From contig NZ_JABEKV010000004.1 of the NCBI RefSeq assembly GCF_013283645.1, positions 1 to 64,000 of the forward strand: a DNA stretch of 64,000 nt, in the 5' to 3' direction. This stretch comes from Sinorhizobium psoraleae (GTDB lineage: Bacteria > Pseudomonadota > Alphaproteobacteria > Rhizobiales > Rhizobiaceae). The position numbers and the translations under genes were made by a program. Every line of letters begins with the position of its first letter. The stretch's first letter is position 1. This document shows, in pieces, positions 30,154-40,762 of the stretch. The notes under the pieces are model-generated. The model had not been told where the DNA came from, searched no databases, and saw nothing but the letters and a program-made list of their open reading frames with translations.

Positions 30154-31664
30154 TGACCGATTGGCCCGTACTTTCCGCGGTCACCTTCATGCCGCTCGTC
30201 GGCGTTCTGCTTCTCTTGCTGACAAGGGAAGACAGCGTCTACGGCCGCCGCAACATCCTGAACGTGTCGTTGCTGACGACGATCTTCACCTTCGCCGTAT
30301 CGCTCTACATCTGGTATCAATTCGACGCCTCGAACCCCGGCTTCCAGATGGTCGAGAAGCGCGAATGGCTCGGCACCGGCATCTCCTATCATCTCGGCAT
30401 TGACGGCATTTCCGTTCTGTTCTTGCCTCTGACGGCTCTCTTGATGCCATTCTGCGTGCTCGCAAGCTGGCTCACGATCGAGAAGCGCCTGAAGGAATAC
30501 ATGATCGCGTTTCTGATACTGGAAACGCTGATGCTGGGCGTCTTCGTCTCGCTCGATATCGTGCTCTTCTACGTGTTCTTCGAAGCGGGCCTCATTCCGA
30601 TGTTCATCATCATCGGCGTCTGGGGCGGCAAGGATCGCGTCTATGCGAGCTACAAGTTCTTCCTCTACACGCTGCTTGGCTCGGTGCTGATGCTGCTCGC
30701 CATCATGGCGATGTACTGGCAGGCTGGCACGACCGACATCACGGAACTGCTCGCCTACAAGTTCCCGCGCGGGATGCAGACCTGGCTGTGGCTTGCCTTC
30801 TTCGCCTCCTTCGCGGTGAAGATGCCGATGTGGCCGGTTCACACCTGGCTTCCGGACGCGCACGTCCAGGCGCCGACCGCGGGCTCCGTGATCCTCGCCG
30901 GCATCCTGCTGAAGCTCGGCGGCTACGGCTTCCTGCGCTTCTCGCTGCCGATGTTCCCGCTCGCGTCGGACTATTTCGCGCCGTTCGTCTTCACGCTCTC
31001 GATCATCGCAATCATCTACACCTCGCTGGTGGCGATGATGCAGACCGACATCAAGAAGTTGATCGCCTATTCCTCGGTGGCGCACATGGGCTATGTGACC
31101 ATGGGTACTTTCGCCGCCAACACGCAGGGCGTCCAGGGCGCGATCTTCCAGATGTTGTCGCATGGCGTCGTCTCCGGCGCGCTCTTCCTTTGCGTCGGCG
31201 TCGTCTATGACCGGCTGCACACCCGCGAGATCGCTGCCTATGGCGGCCTCGTCAACAACATGCCGAAATATGCGGTCGCCTTCATGGTCTTCACCATGGC
31301 GAACGTCGGCCTTCCGGGCACCTCCGGCTTCGTCGGCGAAGTACTGACGCTGGTCGGCGCCTTCCGCGCCAATACCTGGGTCGCCTTCTTCGCGACCACC
31401 GGCGTCATTCTGTCGGCCGCCTATGCGCTCTGGCTCTACCGTCGGGTGATCTTCGGTGCGCTCGAGAAGGAGAGCCTGAAGGCGCTGCTCGATCTGTCGG
31501 CGCGCGAGAAGCTCATTCTCTACCCGCTGGTGATCCTGACGATCTTCTTCGGTGTCTATCCGGCGCCGGTCTTCGATGCGACGGCGGCTTCCGTGGATCT
31601 GCTCGTCAACAACTACTCCGCAGCCCTGCAGGCAGCGCAAGACGTTGCGCTTTCGGTGCAATGA
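30153..31664 (+). CDS. nuoM: NADH-quinone oxidoreductase subunit M
   Basis: NuoM is an antiporter-like proton-pumping subunit. The 503-residue product shows [40 protein letters not shown] and [18 protein letters not shown]. The ATG is taken in the TGATG overlap with nuoL. Confidence 0.97.
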   Translation: MTDWPVLSAVTFMPLVGVLLLLLTREDSVYGRRNILNVSLLTTIFTFAVSLYIWYQFDASNPGFQMVEKREWLGTGISYHLGIDGISVLFLPLTALLMPFCVLASWLTIEKRLKEYMIAFLILETLMLGVFVSLDIVLFYVFFEAGLIPMFIIIGVWGGKDRVYASYKFFLYTLLGSVLMLLAIMAMYWQAGTTDITELLAYKFPRGMQTWLWLAFFASFAVKMPMWPVHTWLPDAHVQAPTAGSVILAGILLKLGGYGFLRFSLPMFPLASDYFAPFVFTLSIIAIIYTSLVAMMQTDIKKLIAYSSVAHMGYVTMGTFAANTQGVQGAIFQMLSHGVVSGALFLCVGVVYDRLHTREIAAYGGLVNNMPKYAVAFMVFTMANVGLPGTSGFVGEVLTLVGAFRANTWVAFFATTGVILSAAYALWLYRRVIFGALEKESLKALLDLSAREKLILYPLVILTIFFGVYPAPVFDATAASVDLLVNNYSAALQAAQDVALSVQ

Positions 31665-31683
31665 CCACAGGACGTGACTGGAC

Positions 31684-33126
31684 ATGACTGCTGAAACCCT
31701 CTTTGCAAGCCTGCAACTCTCGGTCCCCGAACTGATCCTCGCGGTCGGCGCGATGGTACTGTTGATGATCGGCGTCTTTTCGAGCGAACGGTCCACGCCG
31801 ACGGTAACCGGGCTTGCGGTCGCACTGCTGATCATCGCAGGGCTGTGGCTCGTCCTGAAGACGGGCGAGGGCGAGGCCTATGGCGGCGCCTTCCTCTCCG
31901 ATCCCTTCGCCAAGTTCATGAAGGTCCTGGCGCTGATCGGCTCCATTACTGCGATGGTGATGACCGTCGGTCATGCCCGCTCGGCCCAGATCGATCGTTT
32001 CGAGTTTCCGGTGCTCCTGGTTCTGGCGACCCTCGGCATGCTGCTGATGATCTCCGCCAACGACCTGATCTCGCTCTACCTGTCGCTGGAATTGCAGTCG
32101 CTCGCCCTCTACGTGGTAGCGGCAATCAATCGTGACAGCATCCGTTCGACGGAAGCCGGATTGAAATATTTCGTTCTCGGTGCCCTGTCATCGGGCATGA
32201 TGCTTTACGGCATGTCGCTCGTTTACGGTTTCACCGGCCATACCGGCTTCGACGAGATCGCTGCGGCGCTGACGGCGGAAGGCCGTTCGCTCGGCCTGGT
32301 CTTCGGCTTGGTATTCATTCTCGCCGGCCTCGCCTTCAAGATTTCCGCGGTTCCGTTCCACATGTGGACGCCGGACGTCTACGAGGGCGCACCGACCCCG
32401 GTCACGGCCTTCTTCGCCGCCGCTCCGAAGGTCGCGGCGATGTCGATCCTCGTTCGCATCGTCATCAACGCCTTCGAACCGGTGGTGGCCGACTGGCAGC
32501 AGATCATCGTCTTCATCTCGATCGCTTCCATGCTGCTCGGTGCCTTCGCGGCAATCGGCCAGAGGAACATCAAACGGCTGATGGCCTATTCCTCGATTGG
32601 CCACATGGGCTATGCCCTGGTCGGCCTTGCGGCCGGCTCGATGGCCGGAGTGCGCGGCGTGATCCTCTACATGCTGATCTACATGATCATGACGCTCGGC
32701 ACCTTTGCCTGCATTCTCGCCATGCGCCGCAAGGAAGGCGAGCACGTCGAGAACATCGATGATCTTGCCGGTCTCTCGCAGACCAATCCGTTCATGGCAA
32801 CGGTGCTGACGATCCTGATGTTTTCGCTGGCCGGCATTCCGCCGCTCGCAGGTTTCTTCGCGAAGTATTTCGTGTTCGTGGCCGCAATCGAGGCGCATCT
32901 CTACGCGCTCGCGATCATAGGCGTGCTCGCGTCCGTCGTCGGCGCCTATTATTACCTGCGCGTGATCAAGGTCATGTGGTTTGATGAAGCCAAGGGTGAA
33001 TTTGCCCGCACTGCTGGCGAACTGCGTCTTGTCTTCGGCCTTTCCGGTCTGTTCGTTCTCGGGTACGTGCTGATCGGCGGTCCGCTCGGAAGCGCCGCGG
33101 AAGTTGCGGCCCGGACCTTCTTTTGA
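31684..33126 (+). CDS. nuoN: NADH-quinone oxidoreductase subunit N
   Basis: NuoN is the third antiporter-like subunit and the last of the 14 nuo genes. The 480-residue product shows [40 protein letters not shown] and [18 protein letters not shown]. Its TGA stop overlaps the TTG start of birA. Confidence 0.97.
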   Translation: MTAETLFASLQLSVPELILAVGAMVLLMIGVFSSERSTPTVTGLAVALLIIAGLWLVLKTGEGEAYGGAFLSDPFAKFMKVLALIGSITAMVMTVGHARSAQIDRFEFPVLLVLATLGMLLMISANDLISLYLSLELQSLALYVVAAINRDSIRSTEAGLKYFVLGALSSGMMLYGMSLVYGFTGHTGFDEIAAALTAEGRSLGLVFGLVFILAGLAFKISAVPFHMWTPDVYEGAPTPVTAFFAAAPKVAAMSILVRIVINAFEPVVADWQQIIVFISIASMLLGAFAAIGQRNIKRLMAYSSIGHMGYALVGLAAGSMAGVRGVILYMLIYMIMTLGTFACILAMRRKEGEHVENIDDLAGLSQTNPFMATVLTILMFSLAGIPPLAGFFAKYFVFVAAIEAHLYALAIIGVLASVVGAYYYLRVIKVMWFDEAKGEFARTAGELRLVFGLSGLFVLGYVLIGGPLGSAAEVAARTFF

Positions 33127-33890
33127 CCGGCGGGAAGGGCGGCGGCCGGATTTCGCTTGACGACTTCCGGCACGTCGCACTTGCCGAGACCGTCTCGACC
33201 AACAGCGAGTGCCTGGCGAGGGCGCGCGAAGGCGACCCAGGCAATCTCTGGATCACCGCCGGGCGCCAGACGGGCGGTCGCGGCCGTCGCGGCCGCGCCT
33301 GGTTTTCCGAGCCTGGCAATCTCTACGCATCGCTGCTTCTCATCGATCCGGCACCGATCGCGCGCCTGCATTCCCTGCCTCTTGCAGTCGCGGTGGCGGC
33401 GCACCGGGCGATCCGGATGGTGATGCCGCCGGCGGCAGCGCCGGTTGAGATCAAATGGCCAAACGACATCCTCATCGATGGAAAGAAGGCATGCGGCATT
33501 CTTCTCGAAGGGGAGGAGCTTGCCGATGGCCGCCGGGCGCTGGTCATCGGCTTCGGAGTGAATGTCGGTGTCGCGCCCGAGGGGGCGCTCTATCCTGCGA
33601 CATCTCTTCGTCGCGAAGGGGCGTCGGCGTCTCCCGAGGAACTGTTCGCACATCTCTTTCTCGCCGTGGCCGAGATGCTCGCGCTCTGGGATCGCGGCAC
33701 CAGCGTCGGCAAGATCATTGAGCTTTGGCGTTCGGCGGCGCGCGGCATTGGCGAGACGATCACGGTCAACCTGCCGGATCGATCGCTTTCGGGCCGTTTT
33801 GTCGGTATTGACCACGACGGCAGGTTGTTGCTCGATACCGGCGCCGGCACGCAGCAGGCGATCGCCGCCGGTGATGTATTTTTTGGATGA
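33123..33890 (+). CDS. birA: Biotin-[acetyl-CoA-carboxylase] ligase
   Basis: BirA attaches biotin to carrier proteins such as the acetyl-CoA carboxylase subunit AccB. The 255-residue product lacks an N-terminal DNA-binding domain, so it is ligase only. Visible motifs are [18 protein letters not shown] (biotin/ATP-binding) and [20 protein letters not shown]. The start is TTG at 33123 in a TTGA overlap with nuoN; no in-frame ATG exists until far into the ligase domain. Co-transcription with nuo is common in rhizobia. Confidence 0.93.
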   Translation: MTGGKGGGRISLDDFRHVALAETVSTNSECLARAREGDPGNLWITAGRQTGGRGRRGRAWFSEPGNLYASLLLIDPAPIARLHSLPLAVAVAAHRAIRMVMPPAAAPVEIKWPNDILIDGKKACGILLEGEELADGRRALVIGFGVNVGVAPEGALYPATSLRREGASASPEELFAHLFLAVAEMLALWDRGTSVGKIIELWRSAARGIGETITVNLPDRSLSGRFVGIDHDGRLLLDTGAGTQQAIAAGDVFFG

Positions 33891-33915
33891 TTGAAGAATA
33901 GGGGCGCGCAAAGAT

Positions 33916-35583
33916 ATGGCGCAGGAAGAAGAACTGGTGTTCTTGCCGCTCGGCGGCGTCGGCGAAATCGGCATGAACCTCGGCCTTTATGGCTATGGCC
34001 GGCCGGGCAACCGCCAGTGGATCATGGTTGACTGCGGCGTGACCTTTCCCGGCCCGGAACTGCCGGGCGTCGAACTGGTCTTGCCGGATATCGCCTTCCT
34101 CGCGGAGGAGCGCCGCAATCTGAAGGCGATCATCATCACGCATGCGCATGAGGACCACTATGGTGCGTTGAACGATCTTTGGCCCGGCTTGAACGTTCCG
34201 GTCTATGCCTCGCCCTTCACCGCCGGCATGCTTGAGGCGAAGCGCGATTTCGAAAAGAGCCGCGGCGAAATTCCGATCACGATCTTCAAGCAGGGTGACC
34301 GGATCAATGTCGGCCCCTTCAGCATCGAGGCGGTCGGCGTCAATCATTCGATCCCGGAACCGATGTCACTCGTCATCCGCACGCCGCTCGGCACCGTTGT
34401 ACACACGGGCGACTGGAAGATCGATATCGAGCCGTCGCTCGGCCCGATCACGGATGAGGCGCGCTTCCGCCGGGTTGGCGAAGAAGGCGTGCTGGCGCTC
34501 GTCTGCGACTCGACCAACGCACTTCGCGATGGGGTTTCGCCCTCCGAACAGGAGGTTTCCGAAAGTCTGGCCAGGATCATCGCCAACGCTGAAGGTCGTG
34601 TCGGCATCACCACGTTCTCCTCGAACGTCGGCCGCATTCGCTCCGTCGCCGAAGCGGCGGAAGCAGCGGGCCGAGAGGTGCTGCTGCTCGGCAGTTCTAT
34701 GAAGCGGGTCGTGGACGTAGCGAGGGACCTCGGCCTGATGGAAGGGCTGAAGCCGTTCCTGGCGGAGGACGAGTTCGGCTATATTCCGCGCGATAAGGTC
34801 GTCGTGATCCTGACCGGCAGCCAGGGCGAGCCCCGGGCAGCGCTTGCCAAGATTGCCCGGGACGAGATGCGCAATGTGGCGTTTTCCGCCGGCGACACGA
34901 TCGTCTTCTCTTCGCGAACCATCCCCGGCAATGAGAAAGCCATCAACGATATCAAGAACGGTCTGATCGAACAGGGCATTCACATCATCACCGACAGTGA
35001 GGCGCTGGTGCATGTTTCCGGTCACCCGCGGCGCAACGAGCTGCAGCAGATGTATCAGTGGGTCAAGCCGCAGATCGTCGTGCCCGTCCACGGCGAGGCA
35101 GCCCACTTGACGGCGCATGCCGAACTGGCGCTGCATTCCGGGGTCGCCAGTGTACCGCGGCTGCGCAACGGCCAAATCTTGCGCCTGGCTCCAGGGCCGG
35201 CGGAAGTGATCGACGAGGCGCCACACGGCCGCATCTATAAGGACGGAACCCTGATCGGCGATTTCGACGAGATGGGCATCGGCGAGCGGCGCAAGCTTTC
35301 CTTCGCCGGGCACGTCTCCGTCAACGTCGTGCTCGACAACCGCTATGATTTCCTCGGTGATCCGGTTGTCGTGCCGATCGGGCTTCCGGAGTTCGATGAC
35401 GAGGGCGAGGACATGAATGACACGCTCTATGACGCAGTGCTCGGCGCAGTGGAAAGCATTCCTCGGGCAAAGCGGAAGGATCTGGCCATGTTGCAGGAAG
35501 CGGTTCGCCGCGCCGTGCGCAGCACGGCCAATCAGGTCTGGGGCAAGAAACCGGTCGTCACGGTCTTTGTCACCAAAGTCTGA
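33916..35583 (+). CDS. rnj: Ribonuclease J
   Basis: RNase J is a metallo-beta-lactamase/beta-CASP nuclease with endo- and 5'-exonuclease activities in rRNA and mRNA processing. The 555-residue product has the HxHxDH motif (His76, His78, Asp80, His81 in THAHEDHYG), VVHTGDWKID, and the beta-CASP motif regions GSSMKRV, LTGSQGEPRAAL and HVSGHPRRNEL. It begins 25 bp after birA and is probably in the same transcript. Confidence 0.95.
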   Translation: MAQEEELVFLPLGGVGEIGMNLGLYGYGRPGNRQWIMVDCGVTFPGPELPGVELVLPDIAFLAEERRNLKAIIITHAHEDHYGALNDLWPGLNVPVYASPFTAGMLEAKRDFEKSRGEIPITIFKQGDRINVGPFSIEAVGVNHSIPEPMSLVIRTPLGTVVHTGDWKIDIEPSLGPITDEARFRRVGEEGVLALVCDSTNALRDGVSPSEQEVSESLARIIANAEGRVGITTFSSNVGRIRSVAEAAEAAGREVLLLGSSMKRVVDVARDLGLMEGLKPFLAEDEFGYIPRDKVVVILTGSQGEPRAALAKIARDEMRNVAFSAGDTIVFSSRTIPGNEKAINDIKNGLIEQGIHIITDSEALVHVSGHPRRNELQQMYQWVKPQIVVPVHGEAAHLTAHAELALHSGVASVPRLRNGQILRLAPGPAEVIDEAPHGRIYKDGTLIGDFDEMGIGERRKLSFAGHVSVNVVLDNRYDFLGDPVVVPIGLPEFDDEGEDMNDTLYDAVLGAVESIPRAKRKDLAMLQEAVRRAVRSTANQVWGKKPVVTVFVTKV

Positions 35584-35658
35584 TTTCCTCGCCACCAAGG
35601 TACGATGTAAACGGTCACGCAGCCATCGGCTTTGGTCTTTGAGCGAACGGAGCATTCG

Positions 35659-36063
35659 ATGTTGGGAAGGGTAAACCACGTGGCGATCGCCGTGCCGGAT
35701 TTGTCTTCGGCCGCTGAAAGCTATCGTTCGACGCTCGGTGCAAACGTCACCGAGCCACAGGCGCTTCCCGAACACGGTGTCACGGTTGTGTTCGTAACGC
35801 TCCCGAACACGAAGGTGGAACTGCTGGAACCGCTGGGCGAGGCATCTCCGATTGCCGCCTTCCTTGCAAAGAACCCGGCGGGCGGCATGCACCACATTTG
35901 CTATGAGGTGGCGGATATCATCGCGGCGCGCGATCGGTTGAAGCAGGCGGGCGCGCGGGTGCTCGGCGATGGAACGCCGAAAATCGGCGCGCACGGCAAA
36001 CCGGTCCTGTTCCTCCATCCCAAGGATTTTCAGGGTACTCTGATAGAGTTGGAACAGGTGTGA
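35659..36063 (+). CDS. mce: Methylmalonyl-CoA epimerase
   Basis: The enzyme interconverts (2R)- and (2S)-methylmalonyl-CoA in propionyl-CoA metabolism. The 134-residue product is a vicinal-oxygen-chelate (glyoxalase-fold) protein with metal ligands in VNHVAIAVPD, MHHICYEV and the terminal LIELEQ glutamate. The ATG at 35659 (MLGRVNHVAIAV) gives the typical length. It lies 75 bp after rnj. Confidence 0.93.
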   Translation: MLGRVNHVAIAVPDLSSAAESYRSTLGANVTEPQALPEHGVTVVFVTLPNTKVELLEPLGEASPIAAFLAKNPAGGMHHICYEVADIIAARDRLKQAGARVLGDGTPKIGAHGKPVLFLHPKDFQGTLIELEQV

Positions 36064-36196
36064 CAGTCGGGCGCGGCCCACTTGTTTGCCGGCTGGGCTG
36101 AGGAACGCTATAAGGCGGACGCCATAGCCTTGGCGGCAGTTCCGGCGGAAACGCGCCGGCGCTCGGTCTGTCCAGCGATTTGAATTGAGACCCGCA

Positions 36197-36466
36197 ATGT
36201 CCGCTTTTTCGACCCTTGCCATCTACTTCATCATCTGGTGGCTGACGCTGTTTGCCGTTCTGCCTCTGGGAGTCCGGACGCAGGCCGAGGAAAACGATGT
36301 CGTACCCGGCAGTGTCGAAAGCGCTCCAGCGCGGTTTCGTGCACTTCGTGTCGTTTTGCTGACCACTGTCATCGCTGCGGCCATTCACCTCGGTTGGTAC
36401 GTCGTTTCTGTCAAACTCGGATACGGGATCGATTCTATCCCGCGGTTCGCTCCGGAATTTTACTGA
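36197..36466 (+). CDS. DUF1467 family membrane protein
   Basis: An 89-residue protein with two predicted membrane helices (STLAIYFIIWWLTLFAVLPL and VVLLTTVIAAAIHLGWYVVS) joined by an acidic loop (RTQAEENDVVPGS). This matches the DUF1467 family, found in Alphaproteobacteria, often downstream of mce. Function unknown. Start taken at ATG 36197; a TTG at 36185 is also in frame. Confidence 0.85.
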   Translation: MSAFSTLAIYFIIWWLTLFAVLPLGVRTQAEENDVVPGSVESAPARFRALRVVLLTTVIAAAIHLGWYVVSVKLGYGIDSIPRFAPEFY

Positions 36467-36566
36467 ACGGCCGCCGCGCCTGCCGGGTGGATGGCAAAAA
36501 AACATGCTACGGGCGAAGCCGACAGCCGTGTCGCCAGCGTTCTGCCACCCCATCTCGTGACGGCTC

Positions 36567-36670
36567 CTACAGGGCCGCGTGTCTCATCAGACGCGCCAAA
36601 GGAGCCTGTAGCACGTTGAATTGCTGCATGTTTTTGGCGCTAAATCGAATACGACTAAGGAAACATGAGC
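36567..36670. repeat. RIME-like palindromic repeat, copy 1
   Basis: About 104 bp containing two successive palindromes: CTACAGG (36567-36573) with CCTGTAG (36605-36611) enclosing GCGTGTCT/AGACGCGC, then CATGTTT with AAACATG (36627-36667). The same two-palindrome architecture and very similar sequence recur at 41769-41869. This matches the description of Rhizobium intergenic mosaic elements (RIME1); the name is from memory. It lies about 100 bp after the DUF1467 gene. Confidence 0.75.
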
Positions 36671-36789
36671 AGGAGATGCGGATAGCATTCCTGCCAGCCC
36701 CTCGGCGCCAACGGGAAATTCGCGGCCTTGACAACCGGAGAATTGACATTTTTGAAAAGTGCTTCGGTTCTGGGGTATTGTGAAAAAGC

Positions 36790-36961
36790 AAAAAAAAACA
36801 AGGCGTAAAGCCTTGTTTTTAAGTTTCGCGTGATCTTTAATCCGTTTCCGGCGGCAGCGGACGAGCGCGCCTAAGATCTTATCCTCCCAAGACTTGACCG
36901 CGAATTTCGGCAAGAATTTGGTCTTCTTGCCTGTTTTGTGAGCCGAAATTAGCTCAAACAT
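36790..36961 (-). ncRNA. Candidate structured small RNA upstream of proS
   Basis: On the minus strand the region carries AATTTCG...CGAAATT arms enclosing a 7-bp stem GCAAGAA/TTCTTGC, and about 100 bases later a perfect hairpin CAAGGC-TTTAC-GCCTTG followed by nine Ts, an excellent rho-independent terminator. No convincing protein gene is present on either strand. A minus-strand RNA of roughly 170 bases is the simplest explanation. The promoter is not evident, so the 5' end is a guess. Confidence 0.45.
36793..36822 (-). terminator. Strong hairpin terminator, best read on the minus strand
   Basis: AAAACAAGGC (36795-36804) pairs with GCCTTGTTTT (36810-36819) around a 5-base loop. The minus strand is followed by a run of nine Ts; the plus strand only by five. 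It may be bidirectional, ending both a minus-strand RNA and any read-through from the rnj-mce side. Confidence 0.85.
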
Positions 36962-37334
36962 TGGGCGCTGTCATCTGCTTTTTTTGCATTTTTGCTACAG
37001 TCTGACAAAATTTTCCCGTTGACAGGAGCCGTCATTGTCCTGTTACTACCGTGCTCTTTTGACGCAGGCGAGCTCGGCGCATTTCCTGTCAAATCCCATC
37101 TGTTATGTGGCTTTCTTCCCGCCGCGGCAGGGTTTTCTTCCGCTCGCGAAGCGGTTATGAACGCTGAGCTCGAATGCTTTCCACACCGGCGGTGCCGGAG
37201 GAGAAATTCAAGAGTACGATCGCAGTAAGGCAAAGCCGCTTCTCCTCGCTTGCAGGTGGACGGCGGCCGAAGCACAACGTCATTTCGCCCGAATCCGCCG
37301 ATAGTGCGAAGTCCACCAAGTTCTGGAACCCGTC
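36962..37334 (+). other. proS upstream region
   Basis: About 370 bp before proS without a credible gene. TTGACA at 37019-37024 with TTACTA 18 bp later is a weak promoter candidate. An 8-bp inverted repeat (TGACAGGA/TCCTGTTA, one G-T pair) overlaps it. Confidence 0.4.
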
Positions 37335-38663
37335 ATGCGCCTGTCCCGCTATTTCATGCCCATCTTGAAGGAAAATCCGAAGGAAGCGGAAATCGTTTCC
37401 CACCGTCTGATGCTGCGGACGGGCATGATCCGCCAGCAGTCTGCCGGCATCTACACCTGGTTGCCGCTCGGCAAGCGCGTGCTCGACAAGGTCAATGCGA
37501 TCATTCGCGAAGAGCAGAACCGCTCCGGCGCGATCGAGCTCCTGATGCCGACGCTGCAGTCGGCAGAGTTGTGGCAGGAGAGCGGGCGCTACGATGCCTA
37601 TGGCAAGGAAATGCTACGCATCAAGGACCGGCAGGACCGGCCGATGCTCTATGGTCCGACGAACGAGGAGATGATCACGGACGTGTTCCGCTCCTATGTG
37701 AGGTCCTACCGCGACTTGCCGCTGAACCTCTATCATATTCAGTTGAAGTTCCGCGACGAGATCCGTCCGCGCTTCGGCACGATGCGTTCGCGCGAGTTCC
37801 TGATGAAGGACGCCTATTCCTTCGATCTTAACCGCGAAGGGGCGGAACATGCCTATAACAGGATGTTCGCCGCCTATTTGCGCACTTTCGCCCGCATGGG
37901 CCTGCGCGCCATTCCGATGCGCGCCGATACCGGCCCCATTGGCGGTAATCTCAGCCACGAGTTCATCATTCTCGCCGACACCGGCGAGTCCGAAGTCTTC
38001 TGCCACAAGGATTTCCTCGGTTTCGATATTCCGGGTGAGGAAACCAATTTCGATGACGTCGCCGGCCTGAAGACGATCTTCGAGAAATGGACGTCGCGCT
38101 ATGCGGCGACGTCGGAAATGCATGACGAGCCGGCTTTCAACGCGATCCCCGAGGGGGAGCGTCTTTCCGCGCGCGGCATCGAGGTTGGCCATATCTTCTA
38201 TTTCGGCACAAAATACTCCGAAGCGATGGGCGCGAAGGTGCTTGGGCCGGACGGCAAGGAGCACGTCGTGCATATGGGCTCCTACGGCATCGGTCCGACG
38301 CGTCTCGTGCCGGCGATCATCGAAGCGTCGCACGACGAAAACGGCATCATCTGGCCGAAGTCGGTCGCCCCGTTCGATGTGGTGGTAATCAACATGAAAG
38401 CGGGTGATGCCGCTTGCGATGCGGCCTGCGGCACGCTCTACTCGGATCTCGGCAAGGCTGGATTCGACGTGCTTCTGGACGATACCGATGATCGCGCCGG
38501 CGCGAAATTCGCGACCGCCGATCTCATTGGCGTTCCGGTTCAGATCATCGTCGGCCCGCGTTCGGTCGCGAATGGCGAGATCGAGGTCAAGGACCGCAAG
38601 ACCGGCGAACGCGAGACGATGACGATCGAAGCCGCGATCAACAAGCTGGTTGCGACCAGATAG
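37335..38663 (+). CDS. proS: Prolyl-tRNA synthetase
   Basis: A class II aminoacyl-tRNA synthetase charging tRNA-Pro. The 442-residue product has [19 protein letters not shown] at the start, the class II motif 1/2 region ([53 protein letters not shown] in part), motif 3 near [15 protein letters not shown], and a C-terminal anticodon-binding domain. It is about 130 residues shorter than E. coli ProS because the insertion editing domain is missing, as is known for alphaproteobacterial enzymes. lolC follows after 17 bp. Confidence 0.96.
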   Translation: MRLSRYFMPILKENPKEAEIVSHRLMLRTGMIRQQSAGIYTWLPLGKRVLDKVNAIIREEQNRSGAIELLMPTLQSAELWQESGRYDAYGKEMLRIKDRQDRPMLYGPTNEEMITDVFRSYVRSYRDLPLNLYHIQLKFRDEIRPRFGTMRSREFLMKDAYSFDLNREGAEHAYNRMFAAYLRTFARMGLRAIPMRADTGPIGGNLSHEFIILADTGESEVFCHKDFLGFDIPGEETNFDDVAGLKTIFEKWTSRYAATSEMHDEPAFNAIPEGERLSARGIEVGHIFYFGTKYSEAMGAKVLGPDGKEHVVHMGSYGIGPTRLVPAIIEASHDENGIIWPKSVAPFDVVVINMKAGDAACDAACGTLYSDLGKAGFDVLLDDTDDRAGAKFATADLIGVPVQIIVGPRSVANGEIEVKDRKTGERETMTIEAAINKLVATR

Positions 38664-38680
38664 AGACGAAGGAAGCGAAG

Positions 38681-39991
38681 ATGACCGCGGCGACGGAAGA
38701 CCAGGTGCAGGCTGCCGCTCCGTCTGGGGCGCCTTCCAGTCGTCCCTTTTCCGCGTTCGAGCGCATGGTAGCCTGGCGCTATCTGCGCTCGCGACGGAAG
38801 GAAGCCTTTATCTCGGTCATCGCCGGCTTTTCCTTCATCGGCATCATGCTGGGTGTGGGGACGCTGATCATCGTCATGGCGGTGATGAACGGATTCCGTA
38901 CCGAGCTTATTTCGCGCATCCTCGGCATGAACGGCCATATCATCGTTCAGCCGCTCGATGGACCGCTCACCAACTATGCCGATCTCGCCACCAAGTTTTC
39001 CGCGGTCCCCGGCGTCACCATGGCGATCCCTATGGTCGAAGGGCAGGTTCTCGCCCAAGGGCTGGGTGACGCGTCAACAGGAGCCCTCGTTCGCGGTGTC
39101 CGTGCCGACGACCTCTCGAAGATGAAATCCATCTCGGAGCACATTCAGCAGGGCGATCTTGTCGGCTTTGCGTCGGGCAGCGGCGTCGCCATCGGTTCGC
39201 GTATGGCCGAACAACTGGGCATCCGTGTCGGTGGCACGATCACGCTGACGTCGCCGAATGGCGATGTGACGCCCATGGGCATGAATCCTCGCGTCAAGGC
39301 CTATACGGTCTCGGCGATCTTCGAGATCGGAATGTCGGAATACGACGCAACGATCGTCTTCATGCCGCTCGAGGAGGCGCAGCTTTATTTCAATGCGGAA
39401 GGTCTCGTCCAATCGATCGAGATTTTCGCCGAGCATCCGGACGCCGTCGACGCCTTGCGCAAGCCCCTTGAAGACGCGGCCGGCCGGCAGATCTTCATCA
39501 GCGACTGGCGCGACCGCAACAAGACCTTCTTCTCCGCGCTCGAGGTCGAGCGGAACGTCATGTTCATGATCCTGACGCTGATCGTACTGGTGGCGGCCTT
39601 GAACATTATTTCGGGCCTCATCATGCTGGTGAAGGACAAGGGCAGCGACATCGCGATTCTCAGAACGATGGGCGCGACATCCGGGTCGGTGATGCGCATC
39701 TTCTTCATGACCGGGGCTGCCATCGGCGTCACCGGCACCATCGCCGGGGTGCTCCTTGGCGTCGTTGTCTGTCTCAATATCGAATCGATCCGTCAGTTCT
39801 TCTCCTGGATTTCGGGAACGACGCTCTTCAATCCGGAACTTTATTTCCTGAGTCAGCTTCCTGCGGATATGAATGCCGACGAGACCGTCGCCGTCGTCAT
39901 CATGGCGATTGCCCTTTCCTTCCTTGCCACGATCTTTCCAGCCTGGCGCGCCTCGCGCCTCGATCCGGTGCAGGCCCTGCGATACGAATAA
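38681..39991 (+). CDS. lolC: Lipoprotein-releasing system permease LolC/LolE
   Basis: This inner-membrane permease works with the LolD ATPase to extract outer-membrane lipoproteins. The 436-residue product has an N-terminal cytoplasmic stretch, one membrane helix ([30 protein letters not shown] region), a large periplasmic domain and three C-terminal FtsX-type helices, ending in [13 protein letters not shown]. Alphaproteobacteria have one LolC/E-type gene (LolF-like), so the membrane part is probably a homodimer. lolD follows after 17 bp. Confidence 0.93.
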   Translation: MTAATEDQVQAAAPSGAPSSRPFSAFERMVAWRYLRSRRKEAFISVIAGFSFIGIMLGVGTLIIVMAVMNGFRTELISRILGMNGHIIVQPLDGPLTNYADLATKFSAVPGVTMAIPMVEGQVLAQGLGDASTGALVRGVRADDLSKMKSISEHIQQGDLVGFASGSGVAIGSRMAEQLGIRVGGTITLTSPNGDVTPMGMNPRVKAYTVSAIFEIGMSEYDATIVFMPLEEAQLYFNAEGLVQSIEIFAEHPDAVDALRKPLEDAAGRQIFISDWRDRNKTFFSALEVERNVMFMILTLIVLVAALNIISGLIMLVKDKGSDIAILRTMGATSGSVMRIFFMTGAAIGVTGTIAGVLLGVVVCLNIESIRQFFSWISGTTLFNPELYFLSQLPADMNADETVAVVIMAIALSFLATIFPAWRASRLDPVQALRYE

Positions 39992-40008
39992 TAAGGACAA
40001 TAACGCAA

Positions 40009-40695
40009 ATGAATGCGCGAGTGGCACTGCAGCTCTCCGGCATCGAGCGGCACTATGGCGAGGGCGACACCTACCTCCCGATTCTCAAGGGCGTCGATCT
40101 CACGCTGCGGGCCGGCGAGACGGTCGCGCTCGTGGCACCCTCCGGAACCGGAAAGTCGACGCTCCTGCATATTGCCGGCCTGCTTGAGCATCCGGACGCG
40201 GGTGAAGTCGTCGTGAGCGGGTTGGCCTGTAATGGGCTTAGCGATGACCGGCGCACGGCGATCCGCCGCAAGGAGATCGGCTTCGTCTACCAGTTCCATC
40301 ACCTTCTGCCCGAATTTTCCGCGCTGGAAAACATCATGATGCCGCAACTGATCGCCGGCCTTTCCAAAGCGGAAGCGGCGGAGAGAGCGACGGCGTTGCT
40401 CGATTACATGCGCATCGGGCACCGGGCCAGTCATCGGCCGACCGAACTTTCCGGCGGCGAGCAGCAGCGTGTCGCGATCGCCCGCGCCGTGGCCAATGCG
40501 CCGCTCGTTCTCCTGGCCGATGAGCCGACCGGCAATCTCGATCCCGAGACCGCAGGCTATGTGTTCGAGGCGCTGGAGGCTTTGGCGCGACAGTCGGGGC
40601 TGGCCGCGCTGATCGCGACGCACAACCACGAACTCGCCTCGCTGATGGATCGCCGCGTAACGATCGAGGATGGCAAGGTCGTCGAACTGAAGTAG
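40009..40695 (+). CDS. lolD: Lipoprotein-releasing system ATP-binding protein LolD
   Basis: The ABC ATPase of the lipoprotein exporter. The 228-residue product has Walker [10 protein letters not shown] (43-51), signature [14 protein letters not shown], Walker [14 protein letters not shown] and the H-loop THNHEL. It is the last gene of the proS-lolC-lolD group; the following gene is convergent. Confidence 0.95.
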   Translation: MNARVALQLSGIERHYGEGDTYLPILKGVDLTLRAGETVALVAPSGTGKSTLLHIAGLLEHPDAGEVVVSGLACNGLSDDRRTAIRRKEIGFVYQFHHLLPEFSALENIMMPQLIAGLSKAEAAERATALLDYMRIGHRASHRPTELSGGEQQRVAIARAVANAPLVLLADEPTGNLDPETAGYVFEALEALARQSGLAALIATHNHELASLMDRRVTIEDGKVVELK

Positions 40696-40729
40696 CCATA
40701 CGGCAATTCAAAGTGTCTGCAGCGACTTT

Positions 40730-40751
40730 TGCGCGTCTGGGGTGACGCGCA
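40730..40751. repeat. Hairpin between convergent lolD and DUF5680 genes
   Basis: TGCGCGTC and GACGCGCA form a perfect 8-bp stem with a 6-base loop. No T-run follows on either strand, so it is at best a weak terminator or an RNA-stability hairpin. Confidence 0.45.
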
Positions 40752-40762
40752 GCGCTGTCGCG

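Noticed and set aside
37029-37046. PHO-box-like CCGTCATTGTCCTGTTAC upstream of proS
   Set aside because: Second half matches but it is part of an inverted repeat and no phosphate-related gene follows; likely coincidence.
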